Position numbers and translations under genes: made by a program
Part shown: in pieces, positions 34,901 to 43,712 of the stretch
Position numbering within the stretch: the stretch's first letter is position 1
How the letters are laid out: every line of letters starts with the position of its first letter
Notes under the pieces: model-generated
The model's database searches: none
What the model was told of the DNA's origin: nothing
What the model saw: only the letters and a program-made list of their open reading frames with translations
DNA from: Bacteroidales bacterium
GTDB lineage: Bacteria; Bacteroidota; Bacteroidia; Bacteroidales; Bacteroidaceae
DNA length: 43,834 nt
Direction of reading: 5' to 3'
Assembly: GCA_018064685.1 (NCBI GenBank)
Contig: JAGHUS010000029.1
Coordinates: forward strand, 1 to 43,834

Positions 34901-37900
34901 ATGAAGAACAAGTTTGTTGTTGTTCGTGCAAGGAATACGGAAGGTCAGCCTGACAACACAGGTACGGGCAACCAGTACTTCCGCATATACTCAGCTACCT
35001 ATACCCCAACAACCAAGCCTGTGGAATTCACTGAGTGGAAGGTACAGGACAGAGCTGTAGGTGACCCTGATGTGTATGAGAAAGCGGGGAGCGACAAGTC
35101 GGATGGTTACGTCAGCATCACCACCAACACTCCTGGTGCAGTCATCAAGTACAAGATGATTGTGGGTACGGACAAAACACCCGAAGACCTAAATGCTATC
35201 GCAGCCGACATTGATAAGTTGAACGAAGAAGAGTGTGTATATGATGGCAATGCATATTCTGATACAGAAGGTAACAAGGTTGGTATCCACTGCCGTGTGA
35301 ACAGCACCATCTTTGCGTGGGCAGAGATAGAAGGTATGAATCGCTCGGAAGTGTCGTGGCTCAAAACCAATGCTGCTACCTATCCTGTCGACTTGCGTTT
35401 CATGACTCACTTTGATACAAGTAGCATCACTACACAGGATGATTTTGACCGTACCTATTGGGGCATGTCGCAGTCGAGTCTTGCCGGTATTACCATTGAG
35501 CAGATGAAGGAAAACAGTACGGAAAAGGCTCCAAAAGCATGGGAGAAAGAAGTCAAGAAGTTCGGTACTGCCTACATCGACGGACTGGAATATACTGCTG
35601 TTAACTTCGACAAGCTCTTCATCACCCATGGTGCCGTCATAGACTGCTACATCAATCCTGCCCCTGAATACAAATTCGACGGATGGGGCGCACCATCGTT
35701 CAAGGAGACCGATGCTGGGAATCATACTGGTGAGGTAGTCGATATGATGCGCTCGGGCGCTAAGGCAAAATACGTACACTACCATCTGCTCTATGACAAG
35801 GCGAAGGCCGCTGCCACAGCTGGTATCGCATATCTTGTGGCCAACTTCACCGAGCGTACCGATAAGGATGACATCACTGCTCAGATTTATGTCAAGGAGA
35901 GCGACGTTCTCGAGGATGACTACAAGATAAACATCCCTGTGTATAAGGATAATGAGGGCTACAGCAAGATCATAGCCCCTGTCTATCATACAGCTCACAA
36001 GGATGACGGCTTCACCGTGACCCACTGGACCGACGACTACCGTCCTGCCGACAACGAAGGACACTATGAGGACTACTTCGCTGGCATACCTAAGCAGATA
36101 TACCAAAACACGCTTATCAAGCCCGTCTATCGCGAGAATACCTACCTCGACAACTATCTTGGACGCACTCAGCCCCTTGAGGCTACATGGTGGTTCACAA
36201 TCGACCATGATGCACAGAGCCTCAGTGTGGCCGGTGAGCCGGCAAGTCAGAAGATTCCGTACGTTGCGCCTGTGAAGCGCAGCATGATAGGCACTGTGGC
36301 CAAGGACTCTAAGGACGACATTACCTTCGACCTGCCAATGATCATCACCCCAGGCACAACAGGACGACTCAACAATAGCGTCACCTCCGACTGGTGTTCC
36401 GTGGGTCGTGGCGTCAAGTTCACCGTGCCTGTATGTAAGGGAACTGATGTAACCATGGAGGTGCGCAGTCCGCTCTCGTCAGCAGCTGGCGGCACTACGT
36501 TCGGTGGCGAGATTCCAGTGCTTTGGAAGGTGAAGTACAAGGGGGAAGCAGAATACACCGAGACCTCCACACCCGAAGCAAGCAAGACCGTAGAGTCATA
36601 CATCTATAGATATACGTACACGGGCGATGGCGAGACATGCGACATCGTGCTTGGCAACGACTACTCGTATATGCGCCGCATCGGTGTGAGTATGCCTGTC
36701 GTGACCAGCAATCGTGATGCCGCACTCATCACGCTCCATTTCGACGAACTGGGTAAGCTGAGCGATTATGGCGAAGGAAATACAGGCGATGGTTATGATT
36801 TCCATAGCAATGCCAACGCTTCGACCTATAAGGCACACTATTCTAAGGAAGAGGGCGCAATCTACCATAAGGACGTGACTTTGTTTGATGTAACTAACCC
36901 TATTGCAGCCAACATACCTTACGTCAATGGCATCGTTGGCTTTACAAAATCTGAAGAAAAGGATGGAACCTTCATCGTAGGTCCGTTCCGCAGCATCACC
37001 CACATCCGCTATCAGCAGGGATGTTCTGTCCTTGGCGGTGGCGGCTGGACGATGACTGTAGGTCGAAAGACAGATTACGATCCTGACCAACGTGCCACCT
37101 ACACTGTTGAATCATTCAAGGACGTGGAGTGGAGTGAAGCCAAGTATGGTTCTCTCCACAACACCACCACGCCTCAATGGGTGGAGATGGATATCGAGGA
37201 ACACATCGGTAAAGACAACATCAAAGATCCAGACTTCGACACGATGCAAGGCGACATCTTCCTCCGCTTCCAGGCAGATAAACCAGATGTGTATCTCTTC
37301 GCTATCGAGATCTACGGTATCGACCCGACGTCCGACCAGCAGGTGACACTCGAGACGGGAGTCCTTGCTGCACAGAAGGATGCAGATACCAAATATGAAT
37401 CTTCGCTTCGTGCCGGCAGCATTTTCCACTTCCCATACCTGCTGCAGCTCGATGAGGAATACAAACCCATGTCGAGCGTCAAGGGTTCCGACAACAAGCG
37501 CATGCAGTTCAACGAAGGCCGTGAAGTTTCGCTCACCGCCAACCCCAACCTTGGCTACGACTTCCTCAAGTGGGTGAAGCCAGACGGCAATGGCGGTTGG
37601 ACGGATGTGTCAACGGCAAACCCCTACAAGTTCAATATCAGCGAGAATACCGACCTTCGTGCCGTCTTCGTACACCGAGGCATCATCAACTACACTGCCG
37701 ACCGCACCAACTATGGTCTTATGCCCGAGCAGGTGCAGACCGGCAAAACGGGTGACTTCACCGTAGCCGACAACCGTGGTCTCTATGCTGGTGTGGGACA
37801 GTCGTTGCGCATGTGGCAGGATGCCATGCCAACGCACGAATGGTATAAATCGACCGATGGTGCAGGCCAGAAAAACACCTTCAATGTCAGCACCAACTCT

Positions 37901-40900
37901 GTAGGCGTAACCACAGAGTCCAAGGTTGAGAAGTCACGTGCCATGGAGGGTGACGTGGTGGATGTCTATCCGCAGTTCACCGCCAACACGCTCGAACTCA
38001 TCGACGTGGTGGGTCGTCAGGGTGTCACGGCGCGCTGGCAGTTCGGCAAGAAGAACGGAGCCCTCACCATGGAGGGCAAGGGCACCACTCCCCGCATCGT
38101 GACGCAAGCCGTCATCACCGGTACGAAGGAAGTCGTGAAGGATAATGGTGATATCGGAGAACAGACTATGACGGAGACCATCGACGTGAGCATGCAGATG
38201 ACTGCCGATGTCAACAATGCCGGTCGTGCCGACGAGTATGCCACCGTCAAGCCTGCCAACCGCTATACCATACCCGCCACTCGTGGTATGCAGATAGCGT
38301 TCAATGCAAAGGAACCTATCCAGTACAGCATTGACGGAGGTGCTACGTTCCAGGCATATAATGGAGCGTTCAAGTACTATGGCAACGATTCAGAACTCGT
38401 CATCGCTCTGCGTGATGCAGACAACAATGAGGCATCATTCGAGCTGGAGTACATACAAGCCACCTACTACCAGCGTGCACAGAAGCCTGTGCTCTCCATG
38501 CAGAAGGTGGATGTGATAGGACTTGGCGCATCCAACAATATCCAGGTGGATGTGCAGACTAGCGACAATCCTACTGCTGTACGATTCTACACCCTCGATG
38601 GCAGCGACCCGCAGTATGAGGCTACGGAAAAAGGTGTCGTGCCGAAGCCGGGTACCAACACACGTCTGGTGCGAGGCAACTATATCACCATCAACGAGTC
38701 GCAGATCAAGAGCGGCAGTCAGTTGAAGGTACTCTCCGTGTGTCCCGACCGTCCCGACTCTCGTCTGTCTATTCTCGACCTTGAGCCATACGATCCAAGC
38801 CTTGGCCTGGCTACCTACGTGTACGACTCGCGCATCATCAGTATCCACAACGACCAGATCTTCCAGAAGTTGCTCAAAGAGCACAAGGGACACTTCAACC
38901 TGCTCTCTTACGACCTCAACCCTGAGGCAGCCCGCATTCCGGATATCATCACCGACCACACCACCGTGTTCGTCACATCCGATGCCGTGCGCGACCACCT
39001 GATGACAGCGCTCACCACACCTTCTGATGCTGCGGCGCATGGTCAGGCGTTCTTTACATCTGCGGTCGAAGTAGGTAGCGTGTATAAGTCAAAACCATTC
39101 ATTATTGGTACTCCAACAACGATTTGGTGGAATGAGGGATATACAAAGGATACGCCTGCAAACACCACAGCTCAAGGTTACTTCATACTTGACGCAGAAA
39201 CTCATAAGTTCATAGCACAGAATCCTGACAATGACCATCCACTCGATTTATCAGGAACAACTGTGTATTATAAACTTAATAATACTACGACCACTCCATC
39301 AAGTGGCTGGCAAGGCATGACATGGGTAAGCCAAGTACCTTCAGAAAAACCTATCGAGAACCCTGCCACTCCAACCAGTCCTGCTACCATCACTTATACA
39401 GAGATGCTTCGTCGCATGAAGGGGCAGCCTACTCGTGTTGATCCAAGCAAAACTTACAAACAATACTATGCCGACCAGATTACGGCTGCCGGCGGCGATT
39501 ACCGCCTTGCCTTCTACGACAACATGCTCCTTGATGACAGTTTGTTGTGTATCTCGAACACCACGGACAATGCGCCTGAGAACCTCAGCGCTAACGGTAC
39601 TCAGTTGGTATTCAATGCGACGGAGTTGCTGACTCGTATCACGGATGGTAATCCTGCCGATGTTAGCACCTACAACAAGACGCTCCTTGCCTTGATGGCT
39701 CCCACCAAGAATCCTCAGGTTATTGACATTGCGATGACCTATACGCAGGATGTTATTGACCGAGTACCAGACAAAGATTGGATCCCACTCGACGCCCCAA
39801 TGCTCTCGGCTCTCTCTGATGGCAAGACGGAGATGAGCATGCCTTATCTGGCTTCAAGCTATCCGCAGTTCAAGGCTGGTACCATCAATAACTATGGTAA
39901 GGTAGAGGTTAAGAACGTCGAGGTGGCAGCCCCGGACGATAACACATCCGAGAAGCTCGGTGCACAGGGTGTGAAGGACCTGGCTACCATCATCGAACTG
40001 ACCGACCTGAACAATGCCGACTTCAAGCGCGAGTATCGCGTGGAGTATAACGTGGCTACCGAGGAACTCACCTTCCACAAGGAGGGCGGCGAGTGGGTGT
40101 GCAACGAAACAGACCTCTGCACGGTAGAAGAATCTACCAAGGATGGTTGTCCTTTCTTCAAACTCCTTGGCCCCCAGAACTACGGCATCAAGAGCGTAAG
40201 CTTCAACGGCTATGCCGTGGCACCTTCGGAATACTTCGAGAATGGTGAGATCATGGAGGGCAAGACCATCTGGGGGCAGGGTGAGAAGTATAACGACGAT
40301 GCGATGCTAAGCCCTACGGCATATCATGTTACGACACCTCTCATTCCTGAATACCCATCAACCAGTGCCGAGGCAGACCGTACGCCATTGAGCAACAGTG
40401 GTCAGTGGATGACCAGCGAGTTCCCATGGGGCTTCAAGGACTGTTACCAGATGGCATTCTCGCTGCTCAATATCAACGAGTATGTGGGCGACATCAAGGT
40501 GACCTACTACCGCCGACAGGCAGAGTCGCCCAAGCTCCTGAGTGCTAAGGTGAAGTATAAGAGTATGGAACAGAATATTGCTGACGACATGATTCTCGCC
40601 GAGCCTAACGGCGAGTTCGTGCTGGAGTTCAACTCCGTGATGCACGCGGTGCGCAAGCCTGGAACCTACGATTCGGCTACGGGGCAAGAGGCGGTGACGT
40701 GGACAGCACACATCATCGATGGCGACATCTATGAGCCTGCTCTTGAATATGCAAAAGTTCATGCTTCATGGTCAAAGATTGACGAAATCGATGGCAAGGA
40801 CAAACCAGGTCGCATCGAACTCTCTGCTGAAGGCGGCTCCAATATCCTTCGCTTCCAGTACTGGGAGCTGGAGCCAGGCAAGAAGTACTACCTGCATATT

Positions 40901-43402
40901 CCGTTTATGGTACTGCGTGGTGCGGTGGGCACGGGTGTGCCATACGTCTATCCTGCTAGTGTAGACGGTTTGCCAGAGAAGCACATGAGCTGGACGGACT
41001 ATCCCAGCGTGCCTTACTTCGACATTCCCTTCACGGTGAAGAAGGCTGAGTATAAGTACCAGAAGTTCAACTACATCGTCAGCAACGACGATTGGTGGAA
41101 TGTGCTCAAAGAGGACCCAAGTTCACCTAAGCACGGCGAGTACCCGACAGCAGGCAGTCGGCCCAGCTACGCAACGTGGGACGGCAGCTTCACCGACGGT
41201 ATCGACAAGATAAAGGCACTCACAGCGGAGCACGATCGCTTCTATATGCACGTACAGAAGAATCTGAATGGTAAATATATCTACACAGGAAAGGATGACT
41301 ACGATAACGAAGGACTTATTCAGCTCCATGCAACTGACTTCTCTATCACGGGTGAAGGTTGCGACAGCACCATTATCACGGCAGAGCCTGCACAGTATGG
41401 TCTGGATGCAGGTTATTCGGGACTTAACGAGAAAAACAATAAATCGACCTTCCATATCGATGGCAGTAAAGTCTATATCCAGGATGTGACGTTGCAGAAC
41501 ACCCAGAAGGGTCAGAACGTGGACGGACAGGAGTATCCTGCCCTCTTCGACCATGGCAATCGCAACATCTTCTATGGCGTCAACATCGATGCCTACGAGG
41601 AGTCGTTTGCCGTGTTTGGTTCGTATAGTTACCTGAAGAACAGCCGCGTCAGCGGTTTTGGTGACTTCATCGTGGGTAGTGGTGACGTGTGGCTTGACTC
41701 GTGCGACATCGTGCTGCGCAACCGCGAACTCATCAACCTCTGTGCACCATCTACCAAGGCTACCAACAAATGGGGTTTTGTGTTCAACGGCTGTAACATC
41801 ACCCGTGAGGCAGGAGCCAGCCTGGTGCTCGACCACAACTGGACACTGGCTCGTCCGTGGAAAGGCCACGACACCGATGTTCCGAAGTCGCCTGCCGTCA
41901 CCTTCCTCAATACAACGATGGAGGTGCAGCCCACCAACTCTGGTTATGGTGTGCTCGACGAGAACCTCGTGCTCCGCTTCCATGAGTATGGCACCAAGGA
42001 CGCCGACGGCTCGGCTGTCTCGCTCAGTACTCGTTCGATAGCCAACTGTCTGCCCGACCCGTCATCCGATGCTCCTACCCTAACGCCAGAGCAGGCTGAG
42101 GAATACACCGTAGCTAATGTATTTGGTAAGGACAATGGCGGCTACGACCCAGAGGCACTAACCAAGCAGGCTAAGGCTCCGCGCCTCGCCAACGACGGTA
42201 TGGTGCTCCACTGGAATGCCGACCCATCCGACCTGTGCTACCTCGTCTATTACCTTGGCGATGGCGAGAAGCCTGACTATCAGCATGCTCAGATGTTCTG
42301 CTGCGTACCTGGTACCGATGAGAAGCAGGCATACTGCTACCTCACCAACCATGACATCAGCCCTATCTTCCGTACGGGAGAACCTGGTAAAACGCCAATC
42401 TCCTTCTCCGAGATGTGGTACGGACGTCGTAAGAGTGACCCATACGGCTCTGACTATGACGGTGAAGAGATTCCTGGCATGGGCAAGGCTTCTCCTTCGC
42501 GCCTGTGGTTTGCCGTTCGTGCTGCCAACCAGATGGGTGGTCTCTCAGAGATGTCCAATGCCTTGATGTATCGTGCAGCACGTCAGTACCGCACAAAGAT
42601 TACTTCGGGCGGTGCGATGCAGGATGACAATAGCGGCAACGCTTACTCAACTATCTACCTCGACTTCCAGGCTCTGGCTCCATCGGGTGTCAAGGCATAC
42701 GCACTGACCGACGTCTCTGCGGCTGGTGATGAGAGTATTGCTACCACGCTGACGTTTACGCGTGAGAATAACGATGACACTCAGCAGGATGTGATTCGTG
42801 CCAACCAGGGTTACCTCATCTGTGGCCCTTACACTGACGATATTGATGACAAAAGTCAGACGGAGAAGGATCACACCTTCATCGAAACCACCGCAGATCC
42901 TACCGTTCCGGAAACGTCATACCTCGGCGGCACGATTGGTACGTTCCTGAATAAAGTTGCTGAGACCGGTCTTGGCGAGACCAATGAGATAAGTATCGAC
43001 GGTCAGGGATGGTCTGTCAATCCTGTTGATTACGATAACATCTCGAAGGGCAACATCAATGCCTTTACCTTGCAGAGTTACAACTACCTGCTGGGCTTCT
43101 ATAAGTTCACGGGCACAATGTTCGCACACCATCGTGCTTACCTCGATGCAGATGAGGCTGCCCGCGTACTGATGGAGAATGGTATGACGAAGGAGGAGGC
43201 TGAAGAACATCTGGTCAAGGGACTGCGCTTCGTCATCCGCGAGCCGGATGGTACCGAGACGGAGATCAGCTCTGTCTTCATGGACGAGGATACGAAGGAC
43301 GGCATCTACGACCTCGAGGGCCGACGCCTGTCCAGCCGCAAGCAGCTGAAGCCCGGTCATATCTACATCATCGACGGACAGAAGGTGATGTGGAAGAGGT
43401 AG
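28832..43402 (+). CDS. Giant multidomain secreted protein with pectinesterase-like domain (4856 aa)
   Basis: This is a predicted surface or secreted protein. The signal peptide ends near GGGSVWG (residue 35). Residues about 200-320 look ricin-like, and about 347-502 like a carbohydrate-binding jelly roll (YQLTAQGFYRQDG, LWCIWDNFQLTF). About 575-650 is Big_2-like (VAVSADGVVTAIAEGNTAVT). Near 2900-2947 is an InlB B-repeat-like segment (LGYDFLKW, LRAVFV), and near 3249-3264 a chitobiase-type YTLDGSDPQYE segment. Residues about 4124-4367 match a carbohydrate esterase 8 (pectin methylesterase) beta-helix: FHIDGSKVYIQDVTLQNT, Gln4233, YEES with Glu4257, GFGDFIVG with Asp4278, and ARPW with Arg4341. 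The usual YQD triad member Asp is Glu here, so activity is uncertain. The C-terminus (DGIYDLEGRRL, GHIYIIDGQKVMWKR) resembles Prevotella type IX sorting tails. An unbroken frame of 14.6 kb argues that it is expressed. Confidence 0.85.
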   Translation: MIMTTHRTMTLMRQHIVRMVLLCMVMMCGGGSVWGREVPYTVGATDCSTGYWEATSDEYALDGDGTYHFVFVNHNPGSGANWLNWILRAFDTSDNELLALRADYYGWGTLYTESGRSGDINWDDFMTNMNGAEVDMTVTRSGNMLTMSSSASKGGNKLWDYGYAVTNASIPNQIKLLLGVEKAYLEITEATYKAPETPDFSLVDGGTYILKNVETGKFLAAGNSWGTQASLMDAPDPFVVKQNNGKYSFSSVVCNNDGSFPGSWNAASHDSGHANHYLSGTFCDGAATWFTVSPVGDNVALTVDGTNYLQGNGAIVDMGATSSTAASAQWKLYNIDDYALDATPNNPLNVTYYVGDGNFGRNNINFPKWHMNASNQNLKGGDNTNICAESYHSTFTLSQELKDIPSGVYQLTAQGFYRQDGSDNTNLPYFYANNEIGTFPQKTGEENSMTDASNSFKTGVYTISPIKVLVTDGKLTIGAKLENNTALWCIWDNFQLTFLGQFPTITYSSDETSISVEMTDLPTNGTVYWHTEGREFTPYSEIISVTDPTTLYYKVVYNDGSESDVYSEKLVFPATPELSADASLRISVDTSQKINVETNSNGAVTYTGYDEDIVAVSADGVVTAIAEGNTAVTVNVAATKDYRAASVVVPIVVPSEGVGSVKLLADIDFSNDIVDGAIAGRVNSMTLSNVSAGTPYMKGWNGGNTDVLRVGNGTGTVTIDKSKIGERDVVTASFDMYFGSLINLCAGVDLNDENGDRIAGFYYSKYSGKVTGAYDDFGMDWGKISSVGSSSSSNSAIYVSSNKTTFTITLDYMLGTMSIVAENGQFGRQERSVPMSNLNPIYQFVLKTNYTNDDRRCWFDNLKIKVTEGDYTIEPAEYTVKYQVENGTEVKDAVVRKSLPGRIVTLGTTDTGDFKNDGNTKKYIYVSDNASEVRVAEDGSSVITVLFREAAEYTWRLTTTVDSDTELPSGTSFEGDVTTVSYPTFIVDKQGNLYSTTQLSDDNKQYAVSFTADKNGFEQPLEYTATGDKNIVFLSEAEDVQGLIITNEGGCATRTSGGRAAYAAAAATLVKGLPRGSYVLTGFVYNNTNNTVHELLVNVGDINIWSLRTNTNGLANATSEPFGIKDESTEITIPACGGVNIAFDLFYIRRVGDFAGDPVITKNLKSSYKVEREQKIPMAIQADNAPWFKWYKWTADPETFNPETLNITDGNATLLEASKSNSYTYTGTSNGKEYIFAEVVGYGSSVYSHLAEVKTIDPLGDEGAVTLIFAQDYNNATVTDWIGSGNNSIGTKDGDKCTMISNTQSGPRASYIQLSSKFDDAPSLQNGTWILDYDFSPGAVGTREGNIQGFAVYNKALGMPTSNTNYAPDAVNVFFGLDTKEANSNVYIPYLGGVAHTENEVELVPGDWYHVHLEVTNSSIEVQLTNGKGRAVVYEGNSSQALTTGMDLGGIHQFIPREGGAAYFDNIELKIKTNQPIVASDLPEFSEGNDDYYLNEGEGLNFDVPAATEFEWYVSSVAPSATADGTTAPKLNEDGSVTWSGQPFMTVESPVGRGTTTITKTKGDELSTSGKHVVEPAKTGNGSYAYQLVGTYPTVKTVWDEAVTESGILRYYPEATASGSRWHYLRQLDSNTEGEHIDYVWCVASNALGDVTSKVAQIEIYPQAPLIYLLDDYQHMDADGDRYDMTLPANYKFRNTSVKINANNLIFSTKEKPVPHKTVSYIQYLDESGKEYTTNAYPFDAARDEWKNGDDVWNGVLSTTQFTDLDFFLNAHSSVHGFYKSFGASDKGVQIDFTYGLRQMLRGAEYHNITKNSDDKYVLPHGGAQYVIGVQDQPSLQGRQTFYCDYGRYPATEFGSVNTKTTWDWSTLPERSLLTYNTTKYTTAEQQQTYLHEINGTTYVIDPETGLGGPEMGNEYLMADFYGYKPEELGGFPSDKVMLGIEYINEPDDHCMQGNAFIFKPTEEGTLTVTFSSTDGNQTRYLELCTRENVDGADTKVTSYGSTTSSGNAAAERHTITMDITTAMKNKFVVVRARNTEGQPDNTGTGNQYFRIYSATYTPTTKPVEFTEWKVQDRAVGDPDVYEKAGSDKSDGYVSITTNTPGAVIKYKMIVGTDKTPEDLNAIAADIDKLNEEECVYDGNAYSDTEGNKVGIHCRVNSTIFAWAEIEGMNRSEVSWLKTNAATYPVDLRFMTHFDTSSITTQDDFDRTYWGMSQSSLAGITIEQMKENSTEKAPKAWEKEVKKFGTAYIDGLEYTAVNFDKLFITHGAVIDCYINPAPEYKFDGWGAPSFKETDAGNHTGEVVDMMRSGAKAKYVHYHLLYDKAKAAATAGIAYLVANFTERTDKDDITAQIYVKESDVLEDDYKINIPVYKDNEGYSKIIAPVYHTAHKDDGFTVTHWTDDYRPADNEGHYEDYFAGIPKQIYQNTLIKPVYRENTYLDNYLGRTQPLEATWWFTIDHDAQSLSVAGEPASQKIPYVAPVKRSMIGTVAKDSKDDITFDLPMIITPGTTGRLNNSVTSDWCSVGRGVKFTVPVCKGTDVTMEVRSPLSSAAGGTTFGGEIPVLWKVKYKGEAEYTETSTPEASKTVESYIYRYTYTGDGETCDIVLGNDYSYMRRIGVSMPVVTSNRDAALITLHFDELGKLSDYGEGNTGDGYDFHSNANASTYKAHYSKEEGAIYHKDVTLFDVTNPIAANIPYVNGIVGFTKSEEKDGTFIVGPFRSITHIRYQQGCSVLGGGGWTMTVGRKTDYDPDQRATYTVESFKDVEWSEAKYGSLHNTTTPQWVEMDIEEHIGKDNIKDPDFDTMQGDIFLRFQADKPDVYLFAIEIYGIDPTSDQQVTLETGVLAAQKDADTKYESSLRAGSIFHFPYLLQLDEEYKPMSSVKGSDNKRMQFNEGREVSLTANPNLGYDFLKWVKPDGNGGWTDVSTANPYKFNISENTDLRAVFVHRGIINYTADRTNYGLMPEQVQTGKTGDFTVADNRGLYAGVGQSLRMWQDAMPTHEWYKSTDGAGQKNTFNVSTNSVGVTTESKVEKSRAMEGDVVDVYPQFTANTLELIDVVGRQGVTARWQFGKKNGALTMEGKGTTPRIVTQAVITGTKEVVKDNGDIGEQTMTETIDVSMQMTADVNNAGRADEYATVKPANRYTIPATRGMQIAFNAKEPIQYSIDGGATFQAYNGAFKYYGNDSELVIALRDADNNEASFELEYIQATYYQRAQKPVLSMQKVDVIGLGASNNIQVDVQTSDNPTAVRFYTLDGSDPQYEATEKGVVPKPGTNTRLVRGNYITINESQIKSGSQLKVLSVCPDRPDSRLSILDLEPYDPSLGLATYVYDSRIISIHNDQIFQKLLKEHKGHFNLLSYDLNPEAARIPDIITDHTTVFVTSDAVRDHLMTALTTPSDAAAHGQAFFTSAVEVGSVYKSKPFIIGTPTTIWWNEGYTKDTPANTTAQGYFILDAETHKFIAQNPDNDHPLDLSGTTVYYKLNNTTTTPSSGWQGMTWVSQVPSEKPIENPATPTSPATITYTEMLRRMKGQPTRVDPSKTYKQYYADQITAAGGDYRLAFYDNMLLDDSLLCISNTTDNAPENLSANGTQLVFNATELLTRITDGNPADVSTYNKTLLALMAPTKNPQVIDIAMTYTQDVIDRVPDKDWIPLDAPMLSALSDGKTEMSMPYLASSYPQFKAGTINNYGKVEVKNVEVAAPDDNTSEKLGAQGVKDLATIIELTDLNNADFKREYRVEYNVATEELTFHKEGGEWVCNETDLCTVEESTKDGCPFFKLLGPQNYGIKSVSFNGYAVAPSEYFENGEIMEGKTIWGQGEKYNDDAMLSPTAYHVTTPLIPEYPSTSAEADRTPLSNSGQWMTSEFPWGFKDCYQMAFSLLNINEYVGDIKVTYYRRQAESPKLLSAKVKYKSMEQNIADDMILAEPNGEFVLEFNSVMHAVRKPGTYDSATGQEAVTWTAHIIDGDIYEPALEYAKVHASWSKIDEIDGKDKPGRIELSAEGGSNILRFQYWELEPGKKYYLHIPFMVLRGAVGTGVPYVYPASVDGLPEKHMSWTDYPSVPYFDIPFTVKKAEYKYQKFNYIVSNDDWWNVLKEDPSSPKHGEYPTAGSRPSYATWDGSFTDGIDKIKALTAEHDRFYMHVQKNLNGKYIYTGKDDYDNEGLIQLHATDFSITGEGCDSTIITAEPAQYGLDAGYSGLNEKNNKSTFHIDGSKVYIQDVTLQNTQKGQNVDGQEYPALFDHGNRNIFYGVNIDAYEESFAVFGSYSYLKNSRVSGFGDFIVGSGDVWLDSCDIVLRNRELINLCAPSTKATNKWGFVFNGCNITREAGASLVLDHNWTLARPWKGHDTDVPKSPAVTFLNTTMEVQPTNSGYGVLDENLVLRFHEYGTKDADGSAVSLSTRSIANCLPDPSSDAPTLTPEQAEEYTVANVFGKDNGGYDPEALTKQAKAPRLANDGMVLHWNADPSDLCYLVYYLGDGEKPDYQHAQMFCCVPGTDEKQAYCYLTNHDISPIFRTGEPGKTPISFSEMWYGRRKSDPYGSDYDGEEIPGMGKASPSRLWFAVRAANQMGGLSEMSNALMYRAARQYRTKITSGGAMQDDNSGNAYSTIYLDFQALAPSGVKAYALTDVSAAGDESIATTLTFTRENNDDTQQDVIRANQGYLICGPYTDDIDDKSQTEKDHTFIETTADPTVPETSYLGGTIGTFLNKVAETGLGETNEISIDGQGWSVNPVDYDNISKGNINAFTLQSYNYLLGFYKFTGTMFAHHRAYLDADEAARVLMENGMTKEEAEEHLVKGLRFVIREPDGTETEISSVFMDEDTKDGIYDLEGRRLSSRKQLKPGHIYIIDGQKVMWKR

Positions 43403-43415
43403 CGGTTGAATAATA

Positions 43416-43712
43416 AAAGTTTTTTTACGCCAAAAAGGTTCAAGGGTTCTACTTTTCACTTGTAACATGATGTAATATAGTTACTTATAGGGGTGGAACC
43501 CTTGGTGGAACCCCGTCCAAGGGTTCCACTGGGTTCCACCTTTTTTCCCGGTTCATCCGGAATATGGAGTGAAGATACATTCGTTGGTGGAACCCTGTGG
43601 AACCCTTAAGCAGGGTTCCACCGAGGGTTCCATTGGTGTAACAAGTTGATATGGTGATACTTGCCTTCGTAAAGTGGAACCCTTGAACCTTTTTGGCGAA
43701 AAAAACTTTGGA
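43416..43712. mobile_element. Palindromic MITE-like element with ten 9-bp motifs
   Basis: The ends form a near-perfect inverted repeat of about 40 bp: the left arm reads GCCAAAAAGGTTCAAGGG (from 43429) and the right arm CCCTTGAACCTTTTTGGC (to 43698). Inside lie ten copies of GTGGAACCC or its complement, starting at 43443, 43493, 43505, 43521, 43531, 43587, 43597, 43613, 43625 and 43674. Eight are exact and two differ by one base. Orientation and spacing are themselves symmetric. A 47-bp centre is unpaired. No coding capacity is seen, so it is probably a non-autonomous element or foldback structure. From 43713 to 43834 I see nothing assignable. Confidence 0.7.
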
